From Strigamia acuminata (taxonomy: Eukaryota > Arthropoda > Chilopoda > Geophilomorpha > Linotaeniidae): a stretch of 60,000 nucleotides of DNA. The position numbers and the translations under genes were made by a program. The notes beneath the pieces are model-generated. The model did not search any database. It was not told where the DNA came from and was given only the letters and a program-made list of their open reading frames with translations. Of this stretch, positions 1 through 11,835 are shown one piece after another. Each line of letters starts with the position of its first letter. Position 1 is the stretch's first letter. Location of the stretch: assembly GCA_949358305.1 (NCBI GenBank), contig OX442318.1:2530501-2590500 (forward strand), in the 5' to 3' direction.

Positions 1-504
1 CTGTTAAATGTTTCCTTCAAGTCTTCCCTGCTTAATTCCTGGGTTTCCAGTGCGTGGATCTTTAATGACAACACTGACCACAATAACGACACTTCTCCTC
101 TTCCATCTGAACTGCCAACACCTGGTTCAGTGGAACGAGAATGTCAAACCTCTCTCTCTCTTTGCGCCTAAACACCGCATTCATCCTAAACTAGTCCTAT
201 TGCGCAAACCTAATGCCTTTTCCTATATTTTACCATGCCTGGCTATCATTCTCCACCCATGTTGAAGTTTGACCCAGTGCACGTTTATTCTTACAAACAA
301 CATCAACTGTAAGTAGAGTAACCTGTCGTAAAAATATTAGTTGTAATAACAGCGAGTTGAGAGCGTTTTACCGCCAACCGTCCATATTGCGCGGCGGCAT
401 TGTTACGAACGTTCTCACGAGCCTGCGACCCATTTGCGCGAACTTAACAACTGCGCAAATTAATTAGTCAACCATGGAAAAACATCAACTTGAGTTCCAG
501 ACGT
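1..504. other. Intronic or flanking DNA, nothing assigned
   Basis: No supported gene. This lies downstream (minus-strand sense) of the last visible G-alpha exon, so it is probably intron. An 85-codon open frame at 8-265 has no recognisable domain. A GC-richer patch near 370-440 contains no motif I can name. Confidence 0.4.
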
Positions 505-760
505 GACAACGTTTTTCTAATTCCAGTTGTTAAATGACAGCATTAAGCATAATTTTAGGCCTAATAATGCGAAAATAAGATAGATAAACAAAAATATTTT
601 GGTACTACGTTGTAAATTACTTTTAATTATGAGTTTTTTGTTGTTTATTTACTTTATTTTAGCATTAATATTAGGCTTAATAATGCTAGATAACAACTGA
701 AATTAGAAAATCGTCTGCGCAGAATGGGATGCGCAGTTCGAATTTAGCATCAAGATACCG
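505..760. mobile_element. Palindromic MITE, copy 1
   Basis: The left part (about 505-565) and right part (about 660-717) are inverted copies: TTCTAATTCCAGTTGTTA against TAACAACTGAAATTAGAA. The right end extends to GCATCAAGATACCG near 760. About 150 bp is repeated at 53145-53285, where a cleaner copy shows both ends. No coding capacity. The left tip is diverged, so the start is approximate. Confidence 0.6.
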
Positions 761-2331
761 TGCGCGGACTATAGGCGCGATGCGGTTCGCGTCGCCTTAC
801 GAAGCGATTTTGACGTCATCAAAAAATGGCGTCAGGTCACACCTAATTGGCTGCGATCAAAATCGCCGATCAAAAAGTACATGCACCAAGATTCGCACCG
901 CATCGCGCTTAGTGTGTCCCCAGCATAATGGTAAAGTGTCCTCATTTTGGGACAATTTTTAGGTCAATTAGTTAAAGCGCCGTTTAGGTTATTTTAAGTT
1001 CGCTACTGAATGTATAGAGGGCGCTAGTTGTAAACAATGATAATAGGGAGTTTGCGGTTGCCAATTGTTTCTTACAATTATAATTCCTTGTTGAAGTAGG
1101 CACTTGCGGTACAACAAATATATTTTATAAATTATACTTATAAATACCATGTGAACAGGACAAATCCCTTGCATGTAATGGTAGAACAAATCCATATGCA
1201 AAAGAAAATGAAAATCTGTAGTTTTACTAATTTGACATTTTTCAGACATAAAATTGTCTTCCAGTTTATTTATTTGCTTACCTGGAATGATTTTAGTTGT
1301 TTCTATCCTTTGATGGCAGAAAGAAATTGTGATTGAGGCTGAATGTTGAAACAGGTCAGACAGCCATTTTGAATTTCTATCAGCACCATCAGCGCCATTT
1401 GCAATAGTGGGAGGAGCTTCAAATAGTGTTAAGCGATCTGATTGGCTCCCTTATTTTACAAAATAGTGTAAAAGTTGAAGAGTTACATTATGTTATAAGT
1501 CCATTTTTATAATTATGAGCTTGTAACTCATAATTATAAGGAACAATTGGCAACCGCAAACACACTAATAAAGAATTTTTCAGCAACTAGTGGTGGGTTT
1601 AAACACTACTGGTAAAAGCAAAAGCTGTTAACTGAAGCGCTCTTTACTAAAGCAGCAAAGCCAGCTTAATAGTTTTGCTGGAGTTTTAAGGGGCAGAAAA
1701 TTTCCATTTAGCATAATTAATTAAATGAATGTCCAATGACTTCAAATTTCAAAAAGAACAGTATCAAAATCAAACAAGGATTGAAAAATAACTGGGATTT
1801 CCAACAGTTCACCCATCCATTTACTGACTAGGCCCAACACTGCTTAGTTTCTATGTTCTGATGAGAACAGGTAATCAGCACAATAAAGCCATTCCATATA
1901 ATCATAGATCTCCACCTGGCATCTGGCAGTCATTAGCAGATGTAAAACTAATCCTGCAATCTTGATTTGTGTATCATATTTCAATTCTGTTACATTGTTG
2001 GACCTCATCTTTAGGATTTGGCCATTAAAAAACACACACACTCTCTTAAAAAGTTATAAAATATAGATTAATAATAAATCAAAGCAGATTTATATTTAAC
2101 AAAAAAAAGAAAGAAAGAAAAAAAAACTAATTTTAATCCTGCAAGCTGCAATAAATTAAATTTCAAAGGCAATTTTTTTTCTCTTCTCCCATTCCAAACA
2201 TAATACCTTCTGAATTCCATTATAACTACCCCTACACCCAAAGATGCACCACTTAAAGACATTAATATCACCCTAAAGGATATACAATTACAAAAGAAAA
2301 TTTCTGAAATGCATAAACTGCAATAAATTAC
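761..2331. other. Intron of the G-alpha gene, no exon found
   Basis: I searched the minus strand here for the next expected G-alpha exon (DVGGQ, switch II) and did not find it. Short open frames at 989-1249 and 1844-2041 show no family signature. GAGGGCGCTAG near 1018 is an isolated CTCF-like core. Confidence 0.4.
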
Positions 2332-2460
2332 CTGAATATGGTGTCATTAATTTTAAAATGTGTTTCAATGATTCCATTAGTCCTAACTCTTGCTCTCAGC
2401 ACATCAGTTGGTGTTGGCAGATATTTCTCACAGCAAATCCTCTCCATGCTGTCAAAAAGA
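2332..2460 (-). CDS. G protein alpha subunit, exon with switch I
   Basis: Internal exon of a heterotrimeric G-alpha subunit, the membrane-associated GTPase coupled to seven-helix receptors. The 129-bp exon completes a Tyr codon split by the previous intron (TA|T) and then reads through the end of the helical domain into switch I: LRARVRTNGIIETHF. Within it, RVRTNG matches the family RVKTTG segment. That supplies the arginine that is the cholera-toxin site in Gs and helps catalysis, and the threonine that binds magnesium. The acceptor is tttgtttcag and the donor is AG|gtaatt. The last two bases (AG) begin an Arg or Met/Lys codon that in this family precedes the DVGGQ motif, which is outside the window. 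The Asn after the Mg-binding Thr differs from the usual Thr. Identity as G-alpha is secure; the subclass is not. Confidence 0.95.
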
Positions 2461-3060
2461 CTGAAACAAACAAGTAAAAACACAATAGTTAATTTATTTG
2501 ATGCTTTGCCTGCAAATCCCCATTCAGATTAAATGCTAAGTTCAATATTTCACAATGTACACTGCATCAAAACAAATTATTGCACTCAAGTGAAGACTAA
2601 TGTGGGATGGAAGGCAAAGCATGGATGAATAATTTGCATCTATGCAATAACTGCAAGCCCCAGCTTCATCACATTCACACCATACCAAAGTGGCAAGCAT
2701 TAATTTCCATTGCAGATAATACAAGAAAGGGAGGATGATCATCATCATCATCATTGTGTAACATGCACTTTGCAAATATTCAACAAAGCAAGCATATCTG
2801 AAGCCCAATTACAACGACACTAGAAAATTACACACTAAATGCAAGTGTGACTCAAACATTGAAGCAATAATTGGATTCTGACTCATCATCTAAATTGTAC
2901 AGGCATTGTTCATAAAAGACATTAGCTGCCTAATAAATGAAAATTTTAATTGTACTTTAGAAAAGTGTAATTATGCAACTTAACTTTTGTTGGTACTCTA
3001 ATATTAAGCCACTGGCATTATTTATAGTTTTCTTATTTGCCCACATTGCCGATACCGATG
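2461..3060. other. G-alpha intron, no further feature
   Basis: First part (in plus coordinates) of a 6.5-kb intron between the switch I and helical-domain exons. I see only low-complexity ATC repeats near 2738-2755 and no coding signal. Confidence 0.5.
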
Positions 3061-3216
3061 CCAACAAAATCTAAATTTTCAATTTTCTCGCGTCATCTGC
3101 AAGTTATTTCTGTACAAAATCCTCGATAGTATAGTGGTTAATATCCCTGCTTCCCGGCACATCGTGAATATACAATAGAAATCGTCAACAATTTTATCCT
3201 TGCATAAAGTCAACAT
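3061..3216 (+). repeat. Dispersed repeat with tRNA-Asp 5' half, copy 1
   Basis: Aligns along its length with 4897-5078. Bases 3120-3150 read as the 5' half of a eukaryotic tRNA-Asp: acceptor strand TCCTCG, then a perfect A-box (TAGTATAGTGG) and the D-arm. The match stops near the anticodon stem. No B-box, anticodon loop or 3' acceptor strand follows, so this is not a tRNA gene. It may be a tRNA-derived SINE head or a repeat that captured a tRNA half. Confidence 0.75.
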
Positions 3217-4896
3217 TTGTAGAAAAGTGTGAACACAAGAATTTCTAAAAGTTGGATGGTTATGAAGAAAAGTGGTTTAAGTGTAAAAAAGGCAAAAGTC
3301 ATTTTCTGCTGAAAAGTTCGTAGAACACAAAAGTTACCATTAATCGACAGTTCGGCGTGCTTCGGTTTTTCTGCATTGCACATTTTATAAATGACATTCA
3401 AGATACTTTTTTTGCAACAGGCCCACCTTTCATTCCAATCCATCATTAATTGACTGCACAATTTGTTGGTTAAAAGTTATTTCTATAGAAATATAAAATT
3501 CCACCGAAGTATCCACGAAACCGGTTCGCTCGCTACGACGGTTTCGTTAACCAATTTTTTCCTCGGCAAAATTTGATTAAAAATCTGAAGATATATTGCC
3601 AGGGGATTACAAATTTAGATGGTTTTTTTTCTTTTCCAATATTATAAAAGCAAAAAAGGATTTACACAAAAATGAATAATTGGATGATACGGGAGAATGA
3701 TTGCCTGATTTAATCCCAACAAAAATCAAATTTTCATTTTCTGCAACAAAGCATGAACATAATGAGCCCCATAATGCAATCAAGACCAAAAAGAAAATTA
3801 GAAAAACTTGTAGCAATATCTTCCTGACCCTTACCAACCCAAAACTGACTACGCCACCGGTTGCAATCTGTTTGTGGCATTATTGTATTATCTCCAAAAT
3901 GCCAAACAAACTAAAGTGCTCTATCTATTTTGTGTTTGTGTTCTGGACCATATAACCACTGTCATAAAGCAAGAAATAAACTCTTCTGCATCATCAAGAT
4001 GTAATAATATCCAATGTAGTGCAGTAAAGCCAACCCCATATTGTCCCCATTGTCATTCTTAACAATACCATGGGATACAGCTCACAATAAATAATTTCCA
4101 CAAATATTTTATCATCCAATACCACACAAAAAGAAGAAAAAAACAAATTGAAAAAAAAATTTAAACAGAAGAAAGAGAAAAAAGCTAATTAGCCCAAACT
4201 TTGTCTCAGTACCATATTAGTTCTTGGAAAAAAAACCTAATCTTCTCACAGGGCCCATAAACCTGTGAGTCTGGAACTCAGTTACAACTTACAGCCATCA
4301 CATGTTCCCTCTAAGAGCCATAAAAAAAAGTTGGTGGCTCACATCATAATTTTGTAAATGTCATTTTCCTTAATAATTGGCAGTAATGAGAAAAACACTA
4401 TTGGCAGCACCAAAACTCTTAATACAACTTGTTTGAGTTATATCAGGTTATAAATCTCTGTCATCACTTATTATGACTTTGTTGAGTGTGTGTAATAAAG
4501 AAACAACACAAAATTTTCACAGCGGAACATAAAAATTTCTTTTTTTTAAAAAAAAAAATTTATGTTTAAAGAAAAGACTCCCATAAAAATAAATACTCCA
4601 TGCATAAAGATTTTAACATTGATGAATGCACTTCCGGAGTTAAAGCCAACAGCAACTTCTAAATTTTTATTTACAACAATAATGTAACCAAATCCAAAGG
4701 AAAAAAAAACATTTCCGACTTTTTTCATTGATTTTTCCTTTCAAAACTATTTTTTCCTTTAAAAAAGATATAGGAGCCATTTGCTGCCATCTGGTGTCAG
4801 AAAAACGAATTTAGTTAACGTTGGAACTCGGTTACTTTGTTTACTTGAGCTGACTTTCCCGGCTTTCGCTTTCCTCGAACATCGTGTGTTTCCGTG
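3217..4896. other. G-alpha intron, no gene found
   Basis: AT-rich intronic DNA. Open frames near 3607-3955 are short, overlap on both strands and lack motifs. A/T homopolymer tracts occur at 4136-4160 and 4540-4560. Confidence 0.4.
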
Positions 4897-5078
4897 CCAA
4901 CAAAATCCGAGTTTTCAATTTTCTCGAGTAATCTGCGAGTTATCTCGACACGAAATCCTCGATAGTATAGTGGTTAATACCCCTGCCAGGCTGATATCAG
5001 ACCTGCCATTACTTCACCGTACATTGTGAATATACAAAAAAACCGTCAACAATTTAATCCCTGCATAAAGTAAACATC
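4897..5078 (+). repeat. Dispersed repeat with tRNA-Asp 5' half, copy 2
   Basis: Second copy of the 3061-3216 repeat, same orientation, 1.8 kb away. The tRNA-Asp half is at 4956-4987. After it, this copy has about 20 extra bases before the shared tail (CATTGTGAATATAC, then CCGTCAACAATTT). Similarity extends well beyond the tRNA part on both sides, so the tRNA half is an internal component of a longer repeat. Confidence 0.75.
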
Positions 5079-5787
5079 GTCTTTAAACTTTCATCAACTA
5101 CCGGACTTATTTATTTGCACCAATTAAGCACACAATTTATTTTATTTAGTACTCTCCAAATCATCCTATTTTGTCACCACTTCTTATTTTTTTCCCTCTC
5201 TCTTCGGAGTTAACAAACTCCAAAGCCCAAACATCCATTCAAATTCCATTCATGTCACAAACCTTTTCAGAATTCCAAACTCAATTTCACACCAAATACC
5301 AACAAACATTTTTCAGGATCATTTAGAAAAAAAGGAAAAAAAAATACTTGTTTATTCTAACTTTTCCATTTCCCTTTGCCACAACACAAACACACATTCC
5401 CTCCATGAGAAAAGTAAAACTAGGACTAAAGCAATAGCAATAAAATCAGTACACAAAATGCAAATGTTAATTAATGTTTGCTTTGCCAAAAGAGCTGCTC
5501 CTAGTCCAAGCCTGGAGGACCAGAAACCCTTTCCAACTGCACAAGTAGATAAAACTTTGGAATCAGGAAATGAAAAACTTCAATTCTATTGCAGGTAAAC
5601 AATGGAACAAGACTTGATTATACAATTACACTTAATTGCATTTTGAGCTTTGCTGTATTTACAAATTCCCCAATGAATTCTTCAGTTAAAGCTCAACTAA
5701 ACAAAAGTCTCAATTTTCCAAATTTGTTTGTCCGTTCTGCAATTTAACGTCTTTTACAGCTTTACACTATCCATACGGTAAATTTCT
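5079..5787. other. G-alpha intron, no feature
   Basis: AT-rich, with no open frame carrying a recognisable signature. It lies between the tRNA-half repeat and the reverse transcriptase remnant. Confidence 0.4.
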
Positions 5788-5949
5788 TCAAAACACTTGA
5801 AGACTGTCGATAGCCGGACGGATGTGATCGTATTTTGCAATCTTCTCAGCATCCGCGTCAGCCAAAGACGAACCCCACTCATAGCGCACAGTTACGTCAA
5901 CAATGAATGACTGGGGTCCCGTATCAACCAATATGCAATTTTTCTCCAA
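5788..5949 (-). pseudogene. Non-LTR retrotransposon reverse transcriptase, C-terminal fragment
   Basis: About 53 open codons on the minus strand ending in TGA. They contain FIVDVTVRYEWGSSLADA followed by EKIAKYDHI. A DVTVRYE-like strand followed by a short helix and a K..KY motif is the pattern seen just after the reverse transcriptase domain in R2-type and related LINE proteins. The polymerase motifs, endonuclease and zinc knuckle are absent and upstream frames are closed, so this is a small decayed piece. Its orientation is the same as the host G-alpha gene, in whose intron it sits. The assignment rests on motif recognition and the exact clade is not determined. Confidence 0.55.
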
Positions 5950-6963
5950 AGGCTATTCAACCGTTGCCAATCATCTTCATTGGTTCCACTAAAGCAATTT
6001 AGACTACGGTAGCGTAGCGGCATCAATTGCTAAGGCCGGCCCTATTGGATGTTTCCCAAAACCCATTTGCATCGGGAGTTCAATGCACCAGAAAAAGAAA
6101 CAACACTTTTACAATTAGCGAAAAGCCATACTCGTAAGTCAGAAAATAGATGACAATTTCCACCCAATTATTCACTTTATCTCGCTTTCCACCACCGCTA
6201 CATAAATTCTCTAAACAATTATTTATTGCCGCCATTAGTATAATACAAAAAGAACATGCTATACAGGATTAATGGCACTGACAACACGAAGAAAATCCAA
6301 TTTGTCCTGTCCCCAACCAAGTATCTCCCTCACAACAATTTGTCTGAGGTCTCAACTTAAATCTAGTCCTATTAGAGGCGCCATCATCCGTCACGATTTG
6401 TCCCTCTGCATATATATGTCTAACTGCTTGTCGCCTGTTTACACCGGCACAAGAATGCAATAAAGAAAATCTTGACGGTTCACACCAAATTCTCTTCGCC
6501 CATTTGCTTGATCCTTCAATTTCACATCATTAATCTTTCTCGCTTTCATCTGATACAAGTGCCAAGATCAATAACCATCATCAACTTTCTTTATTGACAT
6601 TTCCATGTTTTTCCTTCTTCGGAGACGTGGGAGAAATGTAGATAACAACAGCAGCAGCCAGCTATGTTGACGCAGCGCTTAGATCGTCTTAAGTGTATTC
6701 AAATTAACCTCAACCAATCAAGTGAGAGTCAACGAAAACATGCAGATTCACCATAGGTGCATGCAAAAACTGAGCATTTGCTGCAAAAATATGTCATCCT
6801 ATTCACAGTGTGTGTTCTTCGTTGTATCGCATTGTTTTGTGCCGACAACAAATGGTTTTGTATGCGATTGTTTGACTGTTATGCGATTGTTTGAGTTTTA
6901 TGCAATTGTCCTGATTTCGTTCTCTACACTTTCCGTCGATTGTTGCAGCGCGTTTTCTTTCTA
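5950..6963. other. G-alpha intron, no gene found
   Basis: Probably contains further decayed retroelement sequence next to the reverse transcriptase fragment, but I cannot recognise any. Overlapping open frames on both strands at 6269-6463 look like chance. Confidence 0.35.
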
Positions 6964-7227
6964 AAGCTTAGTACTCATAAGCTTCCAGAGTCTAAATATT
7001 TTTACAGTCTTAATTTCAAATGGAATGTTTTATCCTCTTATTATTCAGAGTCTGAAACAATTAAATTTTTCCGTGCACCGTCAGGGCCGGAAACAATTCG
7101 TTTCCACTTGCAAGGGTGATTCAGAGTATAAACAATATTTTTATGAGTACCACCCTTAGAAGGAAACTTAAGACTTTGATTCCTGTTACCATTCCAAGGA
7201 CGGAATGGTGTTATGAGTACTAGGCTT
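6964..7227. mobile_element. MITE with AGTACTCATAA ends, copy A
   Basis: A 264-bp element. Its left end is AAGCTTAGTACTCATAA and its right end TTATGAGTACTAGGCTT, flanked by TA on both sides (6962-6963 and 7228-7229), the target duplication typical of Tc1/mariner-type transposition. No coding capacity. The right 150 bp recurs at 24557-24701 and, inverted, at 55584-55730. Confidence 0.8.
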
Positions 7228-7631
7228 TAGCAATGTAGTTCTACGTCAAAATTCTTCTGTATTTATTCTTTTAATTTCTTCGACGTCAATGCAATCTGAT
7301 GGTGTGTTTTTGAACCATTTAAAATTATAATTATGAATGAACAAAACATTTGCACTAAAAAGTGATTGGAAACACTAGAAAATAAAACCACACCCTTAAA
7401 TCAAAAACTCTTTGAAAAGAGGCTTTTGTAAGGAGCTAGTGCTTGATAATGTTGATATTTGTCCAAACCTACATAAAATGTTATCACAAGCATTGTCAGA
7501 ATGTTGACATGAATTCTTGCTGATGTCGCTGATGGAAGCACGATGAAGCATGCTCAGTCAATATTGAGATTGATAATCGTGCAAAAGTGCAAGTGCAAAG
7601 TTCTGCAGAAACTACTTTCCACTTTGCTAGC
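7228..7631. other. G-alpha intron, no feature
   Basis: About 400 bases of AT-rich DNA between the MITE and the minisatellite. Nothing recognised. Confidence 0.4.
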
Positions 7632-8180
7632 TTTCAATAGATTTACATTGATTTTTAAAGATTCCAATAGATTTTAGTAAATTTTCCAAAGGTTTAATAA
7701 ATTTTAGTAAATTTTCAAAGAATTCAATAGATTTTAGTAGATTTTCCAAAGTTTTAATAAATTTTAGTAAATTTTCAAAGAATTCAATAGATTTTCAAGA
7801 TTTCAATAGATTTTCAAAAATTTCAATAGATTTTCAAAGATTTCAATAAATTTTCAAAGATTTCAATAGATTTTTAAAGACTTCAGTAGATTTTTAAAAA
7901 CTTCAATACATTTAAAAAGGATTCAGTAGATTGTCAAATATTTTAGTAGATTTTCTAACACTTTAGTTGATTTTCAAACACTTTAGTTGATTTTCAAACA
8001 TTTTAGATGATTTTCAACAATTTTAGTTAGATTTTAAAACACTTTAGCCAAATTTTAAAAGACTTTAGCCAGATTTTAAAAGACTTTAGCAAAAATTTAA
8101 AAGACTTTAGCAAGATTTTAAAAGACTTTAGCAAGATTTTAAAAGACTTTAGCAAGATTTTCAGAGACTTCACTATACAT
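7632..8180. repeat. Degenerate minisatellite, ~20-bp AATAGATTTTCAAAG unit
   Basis: About 27 imperfect copies. The unit drifts along the array, from AATAGATTTTAGTAAATTTT through AATAGATTTTCAAAGATTTC to AGACTTTAGCAAGATTTTAA, a gradual replacement typical of local duplication. It lies inside the G-alpha intron. Confidence 0.85.
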
Positions 8181-8971
8181 TTTTAAATATTATCAGTAGA
8201 TCTTAAACAAATTTTCAACAACTAAAGTACACATTAAACACTTATGTTTGGAATCAAACAGAGTAAAACAACGCTATTAAAATATTTAAACACACTTTCC
8301 TAAATTCCACAAACACATTCACTCACAGACCTACCAAGCGTGCACAAATATTTACAACTGACAAACCTCTCCTACAAATTGACAGCCTCTAACTATTAAT
8401 GCACCCTGTTGCATGACAGCTTGAGTTTCCCCAGAGCCTCCAAACTTCCAAAACAACATTTTATTCCCTCCCAACAATCCCCATTAAAAGAAAACCCTTC
8501 ATCAACATGCTCACTCACACAGACACAGCCTCACAACCCCCAACCACCTCCTCAAACTTGTCAAACCACAACTTAATTCCACCTTCCTGGCACCTACTTG
8601 ACCAATTACTCCACACAACCAACCCTGTGTTGACACCATCCATAACAAGACAGCTGGTCACTGCAATCAACAAAGCCCTTTCTCTCAATCACTGACATTT
8701 CCCTTCCATTATTTACCAGTGCAGAAGTGCACTTGATAGCAAAACTCTGCTAATATGCAAATAATAAAAGCAGGCAAACAGGGCTTAGGGCCTGTTTCCT
8801 CACTACACTTTATTGAGGATGACAAGTGGGATAAACAAGACACTTGACACTTAATGCAACCACAGTGAGGAGAGGGGCATTCTCAACACACAATGCAAGC
8901 TGGACTAGGACAACAAGATAAGGAAAGAAAAGAAAAGGAAAGGAAAGAATAAAATGTACAATTTTACTTAC
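8181..8971. other. G-alpha intron, C-rich on the plus strand
   Basis: 8300-8700 is rich in C and A on the plus strand and carries a 62-codon open frame with no motif. The purine tract AAAGGAAAGGAAAG at about 8928-8950 lies just past the donor side of the 8972-9132 exon. Confidence 0.4.
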
Positions 8972-9132
8972 TAGATTGCTGAATCGTTTAACTGATATTC
9001 GTAACCTCTGGCGACAGCTAGGCGCACTCCTTTGTCGTTCCACAGGATTTGTAAAGAGTTGCTGATAAAAGGCAGCATGACCAGTTTCTCGTCGAAGCAA
9101 CAGTGACAGGAAAGAATGGTCTGGGCGTGCAA
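8972..9132 (-). CDS. G protein alpha subunit, helical-domain exon
   Basis: A 161-bp exon coding for part of the alpha-helical domain. It reads LHAQTILSCHCCFDEKLVML, then the family segment ILWNDKGVRLAVARGYEYQL, then NDSAIY. In known G-alpha proteins the matching region is a tryptophan-containing helix followed by an ELNDSA.YY motif. The acceptor is ccgtcaaacag and the donor is TA|gtaagt, a strong consensus. It enters in phase 0 from the 12378-12562 exon and leaves two bases (TA) that the 2332-2460 exon completes to Tyr, so all three exons agree in frame. The three cysteines in SCHCCF are unusual to my eye but lie in a variable part of the domain. Confidence 0.95.
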
Positions 9133-9451
9133 CTGTTTGACGGAAACAAAAAATTAATTATAACGTAGGACCATGTTGATGCATCATTTCAGTTTATTTC
9201 TCCTTGAGAACCACATATGCAATGCGATTTAGTGATACAATATGTCTGAGAAATATTACTAACAAACAAGGATCGACATGTCCTTCCTCTTTGATAACTA
9301 TCAAAAATGTTGCAAGGTGACCAGATTTTGGAAATAAAAAACTGGGACAGCCATTAGCGATAGAAAATTGCCGGGCTGGAAACAATCTCTTCGCAATAAG
9401 AACTGCCAACGTATTTTGGGTAAGGTGTGAAGTTCCAATACCCTTTGGTGT

Positions 9452-9812
9452 GGTAAAACCCGATAAAACCTAGTAACACCAGGTAAAACCCGATAAAACC
9501 TGGTAAAACCCGATAAAACCTGGTAAAACCCATTAAAAACCCGGTAAAAACCCGATAAACGTGGTAAAACATGGTAAAACCTGGTAAAACCCGGTAAAAC
9601 CTGGTAAAATCCGGTAAAACCTGGTAAAACATGGTAAAACCTGGTAAAACCCGATAAAAACCCGGGAAAACATGGTAAAACCCGGTAAAACCTGGTAAAA
9701 CCCGGTAAAACCTGATAAAACCCGGTAAAACCTGGTAAAACCTGGTAAAACCCGGTAAAACCTGGTAAAACCCGGTAAAGCCTGGTAAAACCCGATAAAA
9801 CTCATAAAACCA
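9452..9812. repeat. Minisatellite, 10-bp GGTAAAACCY unit
   Basis: About 36 copies of a 10-bp unit, often pairing into 20 bp (CTGGTAAAACCCGGTAAAAC), with GATAAAACCC variants at both edges. Minus-strand open frames reading LPGFTRFY repeats are a by-product of the unit. It sits 320 bp from the acceptor of the 8972-9132 exon, inside the G-alpha intron; 9133-9451 between them shows nothing else. Confidence 0.95.
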
Positions 9813-11261
9813 TAAACCAAGGACAACATGGACTCATATCAACACGTTCAGTGCGTTTTGTCACCGATGATGCCATGTAATACATACTAGTAGCCGCATT
9901 GTATTTTGGGATGACAACCGGAAACAAGCATGCTCAGTCGGCAAGCAATGCAGTCATCCAATCAGCGCATAGAACAACGAATCAATAGGAAATAACACAC
10001 GGATACGTCTCCATGTTATCCTCGGTGAAACCAATACGTCTGCTCACATCAAAAAACTTATTACACCTTTACGGTATGAAATATGATCTGTTGCAATCAT
10101 CACCCTTACAAATTTTACCAACACAACATAATACAAGCCCGGTCTTTTTACCGATAATGAAAGCTCGACTAAAAATATCGTCGTCTAATTCCGGCGACAA
10201 AACAAATTGGTTTTAATTTTTAATTTTTAATTTTCCTAATTTAATTATTTTCCCACACAAACAAACCATTTTCAAACAACAATACATTAAAAAACCACAC
10301 AAAAAATCCAAACAAATCATCCTAATTCTCTCTTTTGGAATTTAATATCAAAATTTCTACTTCCATTTTTCATTCCAAACCCAAAGCAATCATCCAAGCA
10401 TTAAATGAACTACATTAACCATCCAAAAAAAACCCAATTCAATGCACCACTCAACCAAAACCCTTCTACATTCTTCTTCCCACAAAAATATATTCAACTC
10501 TTGTTGATTGGGTGAAACTTGTCAGAGGAATGATTTATGAGCCCCAACCAACCCAATCTCCCTCCTTTAAAAAGGGAAAAAAACAACTCCAACTTGCACA
10601 TTTGATTGAATTCTACTAAACCCAAGTCCAATAAAAATTCCCTTACACCTCAACCCAGCAACTTTTATTAAAAACATGCACAAAATTGCACCCCCAGAAA
10701 TTGCATAAACAACTTGAGGCGCCATTTTTACAATACACGTCCGCTCCAACACCTCCCCTTTCAAGATTAAGAACCAAAGATCACCACCAGGGATTAACAG
10801 CGGCGCTATCACTGATTTCTTTCACATCCCCCGGTCAAAATGGAAGGATGAAAAAGAGATTAGGGGAGGCATCCAATCATGAAAAAAGTGATTTGTTGGA
10901 TGGCAAATCTGAGGTTACAATGCAAATGGTGGGGAATTTGATTTTTTTTTCTTTTCTAATTTTGGAGTAAAGTTTGTTTAGATCCAGTATGAAATTTTGT
11001 TGTTTTACGCATAATTTGACAATATTCGTATTTTGTTAATGCTCGAATAAATCGTTAATTAACCGTCCAAGCGTATGATCTATTTAAAATGGAGGGAAAT
11101 GTAGGTGGCGCTTTTTTACCACCCTCTGTGTTGCGGCAGCAACTCGATAGTTGATGGGAGTTCGATTAAAAATAGCTTTAGAAAGCCGATGGCAATGATT
11201 TCACTGGATTTTTACCGATGATAAAAAGAGACACACACACTCAGGGAATGACATTTGAACA
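9813..11261. other. G-alpha intron, no gene found
   Basis: Open frames near 10013-10216 and 10567-10970 occur on both strands and show no family signature. A T/A-rich stretch follows at 10210-10300. No exon with plausible G-alpha similarity. Confidence 0.4.
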
Positions 11262-11460
11262 GTGACCTTTATTTTAAAAACAGGAACCAAGTAAAACTAA
11301 CTTTTCCCCCTCTAAAACACATAAACTCATCCTTTTACATCAGGGTCACTGAAGTGACCCTCTAGTGACCAAAAATGGCGTCACTTGCTATTTTGTCCCA
11401 ATTCTTGTCCCTTTTGAACTTCAGTTTCAACACTCTGGGATGATAATTTTTGGGGCCATG
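11262..11460 (-). repeat. Dispersed repeat with GGGTCAC palindrome, copy 1
   Basis: Pairs with 54290-54500 in the same orientation. The best-conserved part is a near-perfect palindrome (AGGGTCACTGAAGTGACCCT at about 11342-11361), followed by CTCTRGTGACCAAAN and then ATGGCG. On the minus strand both copies read LKL.FKRD, which could be a decayed shared coding piece, but frames diverge on either side. 11461-11835 holds nothing further that I recognise. Confidence 0.55.
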
Positions 11461-11835
11461 GACAAGATTTTTGCCCATAGAGATTGCATGAAGAATACAT
11501 AATGATAAGATGAGATAATAAGTTTTCCTAAACAAAAAAGACAGTTGCACCCAAATAGATGTGCTGTTGCACCTTGTAGAGTTAAGTTAAGAAGTGTTTA
11601 TTTCAAAAATACGGCCGCTTTATATACTACATTAATCATACGGGATTAGAATCCCATTGGATGCTGGATGCTGCACGTATGCAGATCGTTATTCCCACTC
11701 AAGCACCCTCTACATAACTGGTGTCGCCAAATGGCATTCAGTGCGCTTATTACACACAATCCACATCTCCAAAACACCTCTTCAAACAAAAATAGCTTAA
11801 CCCATCATTTAAAAATAAAACAAAGGCAGTGCTTT

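Noticed and set aside
4956-4987. Functional tRNA-Asp gene
   Set aside because: Only the 5' half is present; no anticodon loop, B-box or 3' acceptor strand follows.
9354-9829. Minus-strand LPGFTRFY-repeat frames of 92-98 codons
   Set aside because: By-product of the 10-bp GGTAAAACCY array in an intron.
11571-11595. Extra copy of the variable-arm element tip (CCTTGTAGAGTTAAG)
   Set aside because: Only about 15 loosely matching bases, without the CTCCCATTGG core.
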